Origin: an uncultured Butyrivibrio sp.
GTDB taxonomy: Bacteria > Bacillota > Clostridia > Lachnospirales > Lachnospiraceae
DNA length: 34,474 bases
NCBI RefSeq assembly: GCF_947169445.1
Contig: NZ_CAMVPU010000041.1
Coordinates: forward strand, 1-34,474
Direction of reading: 5' to 3'
In this document: in pieces, positions 15,149 to 22,658 of the stretch
Position numbering within the stretch: position 1 is the first letter of the stretch
Layout: the number at the start of each line of letters is the position of its first letter
Notes under the pieces: generated by a model
What the model was told of the DNA's origin: nothing
The model's database searches: none
The model's input: only the letters and a program-made list of their open reading frames with translations
Made by a program: the position numbers and the translations under genes

Positions 15149-17737
15149 TCATCCTGTCTCTCTAATCCTTGCACATAAAGTCATTTCTTTATCCATATCA
15201 TGGAAAATACATACATTATCATGCGAAACCTCAAATGCCCCGATTATTTCTCTATACTCATAATATTCAGAGCCACTCTCAGAAAAAATGTTATCATATC
15301 GACATAAAAAATCCGGATTGAATAGTAACGTCTTCTCATTCTCAAAGATTGCATTATAGAGAATCCCTGCCTCCACGAGATCCTGAAAAAAATGACTTCC
15401 ATAAGACAATTCCGGATTATATCCAACCTTTGAATCAGCCATTTCGCATACTGCATCAAATTCGCTTATATCTGAAAAAGCGGTTGGAACTCCCAGCTCC
15501 GGTGAGGTTGTGCCTACTCTTCCCGGAACCATGAGAAGCATATGCTTTCCCATCCCGCGCATTTTCCAGTTGATACTTCCAATGGCCTTGGCTATCCGAT
15601 ATTTCTTCTGATATGGCATCCTGTAATACTTAACGGGATCAACATATACTATAATATCAATCCTCTCTTCTCTTGAGAGTCCCATTGAAGATTTTTGGCA
15701 CCTGAAAAGGATCCTGTCATTTTCAATATTCTCAGGAATCCTCATACTTTCCGTGTCTTTATAAACCTGCAGCGGCCTGCACTGCAGGATATTTATTACA
15801 TAGTCACCGTCCTCAGAAAAGTTCATTGTAAACTCTATATCCACAGGATGCTGATACTCATTTTGTATAACACGCATTATTTCCTTCATCTGACTCATCA
15901 GTGTATCTTTTCTGACTATCCCCTGACATGAAATGAATTCGATATCCCTATTCTCTCCTCTGTCTCTGAACATCCTCTCTGTATCGGTGTCGTGCTCCAG
16001 AAGAAGTCTCTTAAGGGGGAACGTAAGGAATTTTTCAATATTCTCAAGCGATATTCTCTCAAGTTTTCTGGATGTCCTGTTCATAACTTCAAGCTTTCTC
16101 TGAGAATACTGATGCTTTTCAATGGAATTTCTCGCGCTTGTAGCCAGAGGCTTATCAAGGCTCACAAGTCTTGGATAAGAGCCTTCGGTCCTGTCTACAG
16201 CTGATGTTCCAAGTCCCATGACAAGACGCAGCATTCCTGCAGTTTGGTCAAGAGATTCCATAAATTTATAAGGGCTGTATGAATACCCAACACCGGCTGC
16301 ACATGGCATATAGTATTCACCATAGTATGAGCCCGAAACTCTCTGCACCAAGAGAGCCATCTGCTCATCCCTCGCCTGCAGTCCCCTTCTACTGCGATAA
16401 TCAAGTGCAGACCTGCTCATGGTGCTTGCATAAACACATCTGACAGCATTTTCCAGTTCCTCAAGGCGCTGCTCAAGGCTCCCCGAATTTGAGCAGAAGA
16501 CAGATTCATATTTTCCGGCAAATGCATTTCCGAATCCGTCCTCCAATATGGAGCTTGATCTGACGATTATTGGATCCTGTCCATAATATTCCAAAAGCTT
16601 TACAAACTGCTCTTCCATGTCCCTTGAAAAGGTACCCGTCAAAAGCTTCTTTGCGAACTCATCTGCAAGGGAAAAGAACTCTTCTTTGGTCCGTTGCCTT
16701 ATCCTCAGATCCCAGAACCTGTTCTCAACAATAAAGGAGTAAAAGACATCTGAACCGATATAAAACGAATCATGCGGCTCAAGATAATCAAAAATCTGAG
16801 GTGCTCTATGTTCTATTATCTTCCTGGCAAGAAGCATCCCACAGGCTTTCCCACCTATCATGCCTGTTCCAATCATTCTGTCCTTTACAGAAAAGTAATC
16901 CTCAGGTGTAAACAGTTCTTTTATCATGACGCGCAGCCTCTCATCCCGGGTCATCATGATATTGCACATGCGGCTGCAATTGTCATTTACATCTGCTCCG
17001 GATTCATTGAGAATCCTCGTAGTATTAAAGAACCTGTCCCAGCTATCCATATTCTCCGTATCAGAAAGAGCATTGTTTTTTCCAAGTACCTGATAAAAAT
17101 GACTAGCCATGACTCCATCAAGTATTGGTTTGAAATCTCCTGTATCAGGATTGTAGATTTGCGGCAGAAACATGACTTCTGAATATCTGTTCCATATCTT
17201 ATCCGGCCTCACATATATGTTTTTCCGGTCGGAATATACATCCAAAAAAAGCTGCGTCGTATCCCTTATCTTGGCAATAGCCTGAAATGAATGCTTGCCT
17301 CTTATCAGCGGAAAGAAGGCAACGGTATCAAGTATGAACAGATATGGACATGTTACCTGAAAAAAATTCCCCATCATAAGGTCGGTAGCCCAGGCTGTCT
17401 GCAGGTCCGAAAGGCAGTCAAAAACATAAAAGGCATCCCTGCCCTCTTTTCTGATTATTTCATGAATCTCTACCGTAAAATTTTCAAATCTGTGATTTAA
17501 TTCCACATGCACAATCTTAAGCCCCTCCTGCTCCTTAAGGAGTGCTTCATGGGTAGCAAACCTGACATAGATCAGATTCCTTTTATCGGCTATTGCCTGC
17601 TTTACATAGGGCTCAACAAAAAGTTTGAACTCATCAAGATTATCCACACGCCATACAACGTTATCCCCAAGACGAATATTATCAAAAGCTTCATCCATCT
17701 GAGGAATTCCCGAACATACTCTGTCAAATGCTGCCAT
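15149..17737 (-). CDS. Degenerate KaiC-like domain fused to PEP/pyruvate-binding (PPDK_N) domain
   Basis: An 862-residue protein. Residues about 5-200 resemble a RecA/KaiC fold (opening SGIPQMDEAFD, Walker-B-like FYVFDCLSDL, LFILDTVAFFPL), but no Walker A GKT is present. From about 290 the ATP-grasp domain of PEP synthase/PPDK is clear: MIGGKACGM, PIIVRSSSILED, NAFAGKYESVF, MALLVQRVSG and INILQCRPLQ near residue 655. The phosphohistidine swivelling domain and the PEP-binding barrel are absent; an unrecognised 200-residue tail takes their place. It cannot be a normal PEP synthase. AAGGAG precedes the ATG at 17737. It is the first gene of the locus, 18 bases before the PucR-type gene, so a sensory or regulatory role is possible. 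Confidence 0.8.
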   Translation of the reverse strand: MAAFDRVCSGIPQMDEAFDNIRLGDNVVWRVDNLDEFKLFVEPYVKQAIADKRNLIYVRFATHEALLKEQEGLKIVHVELNHRFENFTVEIHEIIRKEGRDAFYVFDCLSDLQTAWATDLMMGNFFQVTCPYLFILDTVAFFPLIRGKHSFQAIAKIRDTTQLFLDVYSDRKNIYVRPDKIWNRYSEVMFLPQIYNPDTGDFKPILDGVMASHFYQVLGKNNALSDTENMDSWDRFFNTTRILNESGADVNDNCSRMCNIMMTRDERLRVMIKELFTPEDYFSVKDRMIGTGMIGGKACGMLLARKIIEHRAPQIFDYLEPHDSFYIGSDVFYSFIVENRFWDLRIRQRTKEEFFSLADEFAKKLLTGTFSRDMEEQFVKLLEYYGQDPIIVRSSSILEDGFGNAFAGKYESVFCSNSGSLEQRLEELENAVRCVYASTMSRSALDYRSRRGLQARDEQMALLVQRVSGSYYGEYYMPCAAGVGYSYSPYKFMESLDQTAGMLRLVMGLGTSAVDRTEGSYPRLVSLDKPLATSARNSIEKHQYSQRKLEVMNRTSRKLERISLENIEKFLTFPLKRLLLEHDTDTERMFRDRGENRDIEFISCQGIVRKDTLMSQMKEIMRVIQNEYQHPVDIEFTMNFSEDGDYVINILQCRPLQVYKDTESMRIPENIENDRILFRCQKSSMGLSREERIDIIVYVDPVKYYRMPYQKKYRIAKAIGSINWKMRGMGKHMLLMVPGRVGTTSPELGVPTAFSDISEFDAVCEMADSKVGYNPELSYGSHFFQDLVEAGILYNAIFENEKTLLFNPDFLCRYDNIFSESGSEYYEYREIIGAFEVSHDNVCIFHDMDKEMTLCARIRETG

Positions 17738-17766
17738 AGCACTCCTTTCTGAGCCACACAACGTGG

Positions 17767-18042
17767 TCAATACAAGATATCGTTTTGGAAACGAGACAAA
17801 TGTTCAAAAGGAAGAATAAGTCTCCTCCTGTACAGGCCACATCCATCTTTGATAAGGCTGTTATTCACCGCACCAAACATATTTACATCCACCTTGGACA
17901 GATCCAGTTGTTGCAGCAGCATACCTCTTTCATATGCCTCGTCAAAATAAATATTTTCTCCTAATGGTATTTTCTTTCTGCGACTCCGATCTTTTTCCTG
18001 CCTCTTCTCATATCCAAGATGATTTACCGGCCCTATCTCCGC
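17767..18042 (-). pseudogene. Deleted copy of the RelA/SpoT-like gene (3' part only)
   Basis: The minus strand encodes about 91 residues, from AEIGPVNHLGYEKRQ to FEHLSRFQNDILY. They match residues 239-329 of the gene at 6844-7833 closely; for example DVNMFGAVNN and DGCGLYR are shared. Everything before residue 239, including most of the synthetase active site, is gone. Immediately upstream is the same terminator hairpin that precedes the intact gene. A single internal deletion therefore joined the leader to the middle of the gene. An open frame continues upstream to 18153 through the hairpin, but that part is not homologous protein. Confidence 0.85.
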
Positions 18043-18088
18043 AAATAAAAAACAGGCAAAGACGCTAAAATAAAAAGCGCCTTTGCCT
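18043..18088 (-). terminator. Terminator hairpin retained in the deleted RelA-like copy
   Basis: On the minus strand AGGCAAAGGCGCT pairs with AGCGTCTTTGCCT (one G-U pair) and is followed by GTTTTTTATTT. It is a paralogue of the hairpin at 7871-7911. A TATTAT element also lies upstream in both copies. It should stop transcription before the pseudogene and isolate the downstream amino acid locus from upstream genes. Confidence 0.7.
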
Positions 18089-18190
18089 TCATAAATAATA
18101 ATACCACATTTATCCTCCGATACACTGTCCTCAAACAAAAAATCTCTTTTCATTCATACCCATGCTCAGCATCTTTCCGATCAGCTTGAT

Positions 18191-18364
18191 TTATTGCACC
18201 ATCTTCTTATTCTCCATCTTCTCTATGACAAATATCTTATTTCTACCGAGATGCAGATTCTTCATCAGGCTCTTCTGTCCATAAATGATATAGACCCTTC
18301 GCTTGTTGTCATACCATCCATTTTTTGGCGGAAAGAGACATCCTATCAGTCGTATTGTTTTCAT
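18191..18364 (-). CDS. Small hypothetical protein, 57 residues
   Basis: A short open frame with ATG at 18364, GGGAGG just before it, and a stop at 18191-18193. The product is basic (many Lys and Arg), starts MKTIRLIGCLFPPKNGWYD and includes KRRVYIIYG and NKIFVIEKMENKK. I do not recognise a family. It overlaps the last 56 bases of the broken GNAT gene in another frame, so one of the two ends may be secondary. It could be a real small gene or the remains of a longer one. Confidence 0.35.
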   Translation of the reverse strand: MKTIRLIGCLFPPKNGWYDNKRRVYIIYGQKSLMKNLHLGRNKIFVIEKMENKKMVQ

Positions 18365-18806
18365 TCATCCTCCCATTGAGCATGTACACGCAGCAGCCAT
18401 CAGTTATTCCCTGATATGTGAACCCCAAGCTCGTTGCTATATGTTTTGTTATATCCTGTTCCGGAGCACATTCAATTACTACACCTTTACCTTCATGCCC
18501 TGCTTTTTCTATTAACAATCGTGTAAGAGCTTTAGCATATCCCTTGTCCTATTCAGCCCGCTTAAGAATCCATCCAATTTCCTTGTTACCATTATCATAA
18601 TCATGGTAAATAACATATCCGACATAGTTACCCTGATCATTCTCTACAGCGTAAATCAATGGATTTTCACATAGACCAGCAGTCTGAAGAAATTTTCTTG
18701 TATTCTCCTCAGAATAAGGAGCCTCTATGAACCGCATCACATCAGGATCGGATATGGTTTCATATAAATTCTGATAATCTGATTCAGCAAATTTTCTTAT
18801 TTTCAT
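18309..18806 (-). pseudogene. GNAT acetyltransferase interrupted by an amber stop
   Basis: A 166-codon GNAT-like frame is complete apart from a TAG at 18549-18551. The first part (MKIRKFAESDYQNLYETI through GWILKRAE) and the second (DKGYAKALTRLLIEKAG through LGFTYQGITDG) are in the same frame. They together make the acetyl-CoA-binding region and C-terminal half of a RimJ/RimL-type enzyme. The stop falls right before the pyrophosphate loop, so the short product would be inactive. Its start overlaps the previous gene stop by four bases (ATGA). A sequencing error is the main alternative. Confidence 0.8.
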
Positions 18807-19213
18807 ATTTTCTTCAAGTAAAAATACTTACTAAGCTTCGGATCCCTGTCTTCACGGACAAATTCAAGTTCATATCCCAGCTTTTTATAAAACTCCGGTG
18901 CCTGAAATCCAAAAGTTGTAAGCGCTATTTTCTCATATCCCTTTCCTTTGAATGTATCCTCAACAGCATAAACCAGTTTACTGCCCACTCTATCTCTTCT
19001 ATATTCTTTTCCAACAATTAGGTCTCCGATATGTACCTCATTGTAATAAGCACGACCCGTGATAACCCCAGCTATCTTACCGTCATCCACTGCTGCAAAA
19101 CAGAACTCTTCAAAGTTAAGTGCAACATCACAATCGGTAGCATAATTTGTAAACTCTACATTTATGAACTCGCTCGTTCTTTCATCCTCTGTGACTCGCT
19201 TGATTTCCACCAC
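18803..19213 (-). CDS. GNAT family N-acetyltransferase
   Basis: A 136-residue acetyltransferase. HIGDLIVGKEYRRDRVGSKLV is the CoA-binding strand-loop-helix with an RRDRVG pyrophosphate loop, and APEFYKKLGYELEF is the C-terminal motif. I chose GTG 19213 because AGGGAG lies six bases upstream and the preceding gene stops only 11 bases earlier; longer starts would overlap that gene. The substrate is unknown. Confidence 0.8.
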   Translation of the reverse strand: MVEIKRVTEDERTSEFINVEFTNYATDCDVALNFEEFCFAAVDDGKIAGVITGRAYYNEVHIGDLIVGKEYRRDRVGSKLVYAVEDTFKGKGYEKIALTTFGFQAPEFYKKLGYELEFVREDRDPKLSKYFYLKKI

Positions 19214-19224
19214 TTTATTCTCCC

Positions 19225-20049
19225 TTAATCTGATAAGCAATAGATTAAAATTGCCTGCTGCATTTTTAATAAACTCTGTTTAAACTCATATCCCACAAAG
19301 TAATCAGAATCAATTACATCTTCTGTTACTTCTTCGCCTCTATAAAATGGCGGACATGGATTTAGAATTGCGCCTTTATTTGCTTCTCCCATCAAGTCTT
19401 TAGAAATCTGATAATCCTTAAATTCCCCTATCATGTTTGAAGGAATGGAATCCGTACAAATAACATCTTTACCTTCAAGCGCATTCTTCAGATTATCATT
19501 ACAAGTAACTCCAGCGATTTGATACTTTGCAGGGCTACTCTGAGTTAATGAAAATCCGAATGCCTCTGATGCTTCTTTCCAGGCTCTCCCTATATTTCCA
19601 TCTGCCCCTACAAACAAATACTCATCCTTAAGGTAATCAGCTCTGACTTTTGAGAGTGCATATAAATCAGACATCATTTCACAAGGATGGTTATCATTTG
19701 TCAGTGCATTTATAACTGGTATTGTCATAGCTGCAGCCATTTTATCAAGTATAGTAATATCTGGGTAACGGACTATAACAGCATCAGCCCAATTTTGCAG
19801 ATATCCGCAAACATCCCTGGTATCTTCCTTTTTATCTAACGTTGCAGGATCAAATAATATGGATTGCCCACCGAGAAGAAAAATACCCTTTTCAAAAGAC
19901 ACTCTGGTTCTTATGCTGGATGATGGAAAGAACATAACGATAGTCTTTCCTTTTAAGAAGCCCCCATACTGCTCTATAGAATCAGCAATCTTGAAAATCT
20001 CAAATAATTCACTTTTCTTGAAGTCTGTAAGTTTTATAAAAGATTTCAT
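19225..20049 (-). CDS. Ornithine carbamoyltransferase-like transcarbamylase
   Basis: A 274-residue member of the aspartate/ornithine transcarbamylase family. The carbamoyl-phosphate loop SSSIRTR is at residues 43-49 (usually STRTR), VRYPD follows near 93-97, HPCEMMSD is at 121-128 (usually HPxQ), and NPCPPFYRGEEV at about 230-241 replaces the OTCase HCLPxxRGxEV. The S-M-G loop that binds ornithine is not seen; TDSIPSN stands near that place. It is also about 40-60 residues shorter than true OTCases. It may carbamoylate a different amine. GAGGA precedes the ATG at 20049, which overlaps the DUF523 stop by four bases. Confidence 0.75.
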   Translation of the reverse strand: MKSFIKLTDFKKSELFEIFKIADSIEQYGGFLKGKTIVMFFPSSSIRTRVSFEKGIFLLGGQSILFDPATLDKKEDTRDVCGYLQNWADAVIVRYPDITILDKMAAAMTIPVINALTNDNHPCEMMSDLYALSKVRADYLKDEYLFVGADGNIGRAWKEASEAFGFSLTQSSPAKYQIAGVTCNDNLKNALEGKDVICTDSIPSNMIGEFKDYQISKDLMGEANKGAILNPCPPFYRGEEVTEDVIDSDYFVGYEFKQSLLKMQQAILIYCLSD

Positions 20050-20468
20050 TTGTATAAGTCCTCTAAGTCAAGCACCTTTATACCATTATCAACAAGCAAC
20101 TGCGCAAACACGCCTCTTCCTTCAATCAACCTTCCTGAGAAGCTGCCATCATAAACCTGCTTCGCTCCGCAGGATGGACTTCTCGATTGAAGAATCACCA
20201 TGTCCACTTTCTCTTCAAGAGCTTTCTTAAGGCACAGCTCCGCTCCGGATCTAAATTCTTTATCCTTACTCTCACCGTTCTTATTAGTAACAACTCCATT
20301 TACGATTTCGCATGGAATCCTTGGTGTAGGAAGTCCACCGGCAACCTCTGGGCATACCGGAATCACTTTATACCCTTTGATGTACTCAGCAACTTTCTCA
20401 CTATAGTTGTTACCACCGTTGTACTTACAGTTCTGCCCTAAGAGGCAGGCGCTCACCATGATCTTCAT
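20046..20468 (-). CDS. DUF523 family protein (possible [4Fe-4S] thiouracil desulfidase type)
   Basis: A 140-residue protein with the full DUF523 pattern: VSACLLGQNCKYNGG at the N-terminus, PVCPEVAGGLPTPR near residues 38-50 and LQSRSPSCGAKQVYDG near 93-108. Conserved cysteines C8, C39 and C100 could hold an iron-sulfur cluster. Some members of this family (TudS) remove sulfur from thiouracil; whether this one does is inference. The ribosome binding site is weak and the previous gene ends just upstream, so translation may be coupled. Confidence 0.85.
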   Translation of the reverse strand: MKIMVSACLLGQNCKYNGGNNYSEKVAEYIKGYKVIPVCPEVAGGLPTPRIPCEIVNGVVTNKNGESKDKEFRSGAELCLKKALEEKVDMVILQSRSPSCGAKQVYDGSFSGRLIEGRGVFAQLLVDNGIKVLDLEDLYK

Positions 20469-20469
20469 G

Positions 20470-20925
20470 CTATCTTAATTCCATCTCATCATTCATTTTT
20501 ACAAAGCCATACTTCTCATAAAGAGGTCTTCCCGTGTCAGTAGCCTCCAGCGATATAGCTGTAATACCTCTGTTCTTAGCATCCTGTACAAGAAGATCTA
20601 ACGTCTTATATGCTATCCCCTGTCTGCGATAGCCAGGAGCAGTATACATATTCATAACGTAAGCTTTTTCTCCACTTGGATTGTGATATGTAGGCATTAT
20701 CCTGTAATAACTCACTCCGCCGGCACCTATAATTTTATCCTCATCAAACACCAGATATGCTGTATGCGTGTCATCTGTCAGTGCCTTAGTATAATAATCT
20801 CTTGATTGCTGCTCTACTTCTGACATATCAGCCTCTGAGCCAAGCTTATTGGCAGCTCTAAGAACTTCTATTCTTGTGGTGACGAGCACATCCAAATCTT
20901 CTATTGTTGCCTTTCTGTAATCCAT
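20470..20925 (-). CDS. GNAT family N-acetyltransferase
   Basis: A 151-residue acetyltransferase. YVMNMYTAPGYRRQGIAYKTL is a clear GNAT motif A with the pyrophosphate loop RRQGIA. GRPLYEKYGFVKMNDEMEL is the C-terminal motif seen in many Firmicute GNATs. GAGGAT precedes the ATG at 20925. The stop is one base before the DUF523 start region, so the two genes are likely co-translated. The substrate is unknown. Confidence 0.88.
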   Translation of the reverse strand: MDYRKATIEDLDVLVTTRIEVLRAANKLGSEADMSEVEQQSRDYYTKALTDDTHTAYLVFDEDKIIGAGGVSYYRIMPTYHNPSGEKAYVMNMYTAPGYRRQGIAYKTLDLLVQDAKNRGITAISLEATDTGRPLYEKYGFVKMNDEMELR

Positions 20926-20946
20926 TTATCATCCTCTTCTCTTGCA

Positions 20947-21459
20947 TCACTGGACATTACCATACTCCATGCTTATAAACGATTTAGCACTTTCAGATGT
21001 CGTGAATCTTTTATACTTAGAACCGTATGCAGAAAGGTATCCAATAATCTCTTTCCTATCTTTTTCATATTCAAACACCCACTTTATGCTGTATAAAAGA
21101 AACTTTATTGTGGGTTTTGAATTATATTTTTCTTTTCCTGCTTTCTGTCTGATCCAGCGCCTTATTGTTCTTACTAATCTTTTATAGATTGGTATATCCA
21201 ACAGGATGATGTAATCACATTTCTCAAAACTCTCGCGTAACAATTTTCTTGGAGAACCTTCTACAATCCAGTCATCACTGTTTATGATCTCCTGAAAAAG
21301 CCGGTCTCGCTCTTTGTCATTACGTTTCTTATCACCATTGGGAGTTCGCTCCCAAACAATATTATCTTTTTGATAAAAAGGAACGTGATATGTCTCTGAT
21401 AAATATCTTGCAAGAGTTGTCTTACCACTGGCAACAGATCCGATGATATCCAGTTTCAT
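20947..21459 (-). CDS. P-loop kinase-like protein (adenylate kinase/FlaR-like)
   Basis: A 170-residue P-loop NTPase. Walker A is IIGSVASGKTTLARYL near the N-terminus. DDWIVEGSPRKLL and CDYIILLDIP match the strand and Walker-B-like region of small nucleoside kinase-like proteins often annotated as DNA topology modulation protein FlaR. The C-terminal half is very basic. The ATG at 21459 overlaps the tautomerase stop, with GGGGA upstream; a GTG one codon earlier is possible. The substrate is unknown. Confidence 0.8.
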   Translation of the reverse strand: MKLDIIGSVASGKTTLARYLSETYHVPFYQKDNIVWERTPNGDKKRNDKERDRLFQEIINSDDWIVEGSPRKLLRESFEKCDYIILLDIPIYKRLVRTIRRWIRQKAGKEKYNSKPTIKFLLYSIKWVFEYEKDRKEIIGYLSAYGSKYKRFTTSESAKSFISMEYGNVQ

Positions 21460-21698
21460 CACATTTCCCCATCGTACGAATAGCCAGGACGCTTATATAA
21501 ATATTTTTCATCCGGAACAATGCTTTTATCCCAGACTTCTGTTTTCCAATCTTTCTCCGGTATATCTTTAATAGCAACAGAAACGCTTGAAGTCTTGCAG
21601 CCTAATGTCTCTGCTATTACCTGCGTAATCCTCTCAGCGCATTCTGTTTTTTGTTTGTCAGTTCTTCCTTCAAAACATTTGATTTCAACATGAGGCAT
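21459..21698 (-). CDS. 4-oxalocrotonate tautomerase-like protein
   Basis: A 79-residue tautomerase superfamily protein. With the ATG at 21698 the sequence begins MPHVEIKCFEGRT, so Met removal would expose the catalytic Pro1 that defines the family. AAGGTGG sits before this ATG; a GTG nine bases upstream would bury the proline and is rejected. KTSSVSVAIKDIPEKDW is the typical second half. The physiological substrate is unknown. Confidence 0.88.
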   Translation of the reverse strand: MPHVEIKCFEGRTDKQKTECAERITQVIAETLGCKTSSVSVAIKDIPEKDWKTEVWDKSIVPDEKYLYKRPGYSYDGEM

Positions 21699-21712
21699 AA
21701 TTTCCACCTTCC

Positions 21713-22153
21713 TTACTCAATGAGTCCTCCGTGGAAATAGCATTCGTATATGATATTCCCTTTATAGCTGATTGTTTCTCTGCCTTGGAACCATTCAAAG
21801 TCCCCATCAATGCGACATTCATATTTGTAATCACCGTTAACATGCTCATCTGGTCCTCTAAATGGCTTTTCCTCCGGAACCAGAAGCAATGACTCCTTCA
21901 AAAAATCTCCGCTGAAGTTTTCTCCGATTACCCTTCCCACATAATTCATGCTCCAGTATGGATTTTTCTTTATCCACAGCGCTTCTTCTCCAGCAAATTT
22001 GTTACCTCCAAGATAGGTGTCATAATACATATAATCGCCATCTTCATATACAAGGTCGTGAGATTTTTCTCTTGAAGGTACTGTCTCAGCTCCCTTACCT
22101 GCATAAGTCGCCCTCTTTGCCCTGATTAGGAAATCTATCATCTGTTTATTCAT
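21713..22153 (-). CDS. DUF5680 family protein
   Basis: A 146-residue soluble protein of the DUF5680 type, with FLIRAKRATYAGKG at the N-terminus, DLVYEDGDYMYYDTYLGG near the middle and a C-terminal ETISYKGNIIYECYFHGG. The many aromatic residues suggest a ligand-binding beta fold. No catalytic motif is recognised and the function is unknown. It lies in the tight run between the tautomerase and a GNAT. Confidence 0.8.
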   Translation of the reverse strand: MNKQMIDFLIRAKRATYAGKGAETVPSREKSHDLVYEDGDYMYYDTYLGGNKFAGEEALWIKKNPYWSMNYVGRVIGENFSGDFLKESLLLVPEEKPFRGPDEHVNGDYKYECRIDGDFEWFQGRETISYKGNIIYECYFHGGLIE

Positions 22154-22157
22154 TTTC

Positions 22158-22640
22158 TTATATTTCCTTCCTCATAAATCCACATGTAAATGGGAAAAAA
22201 TCAAATTTCTTTGTCCCGACATGAACAGCTCCATTTTGCTCATACCATCTGCGCAAAACTACATTCTCTTCAACAATTCCTATATTGATTGCCTTGCATC
22301 CTGCGTTCCTCGCTGATTCATATGCATGTTCTAAAAGTCTTTTCCCTATTCCAAAATGTCTGTACTCAGGAAGAACAGCAAGATTATTAAGCTCACATTC
22401 TTCATTCTCCTGCTTCAGCAGTGAATAGTATCCGCATGGGACGCCTTCCTGCTCATATATATACATAAGACGATTCTCATTATCCATCTGCCAGATAAGT
22501 CTGTCTTCTGTTGTTGCAAATGCTGTAAATCTCGGAGCATTTTCAGGCGTAAAGCCAAACTCATCTGCCACAGTAATAAAGCTCTGCCTTATAATATTCA
22601 AGCATTCCCCTATATCTTCACGTTTAACTTCTCGTATCAT
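22158..22640 (-). CDS. GNAT family N-acetyltransferase
   Basis: A 160-residue acetyltransferase. ELNNLAVLPEYRHFGIGKRLL is motif A with the loop RHFGIG, followed by NAGCKAINIGIVEEN and LRRWYEQNGAVHVGTKKF. Start ATG 22640 has GGGAG five bases upstream; an ATG 12 bases earlier overlaps that site. The gene ends four bases before DUF5680. The substrate is unknown. Confidence 0.88.
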   Translation of the reverse strand: MIREVKREDIGECLNIIRQSFITVADEFGFTPENAPRFTAFATTEDRLIWQMDNENRLMYIYEQEGVPCGYYSLLKQENEECELNNLAVLPEYRHFGIGKRLLEHAYESARNAGCKAINIGIVEENVVLRRWYEQNGAVHVGTKKFDFFPFTCGFMRKEI

Positions 22641-22658
22641 TTGTTCTCCCATGAAAAT

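Noticed and set aside
18043..18153. Reading the deleted RelA-like copy as an intact 128-residue gene
   Set aside because: Its first 37 codons are the translated terminator hairpin and leader, not homologous protein.
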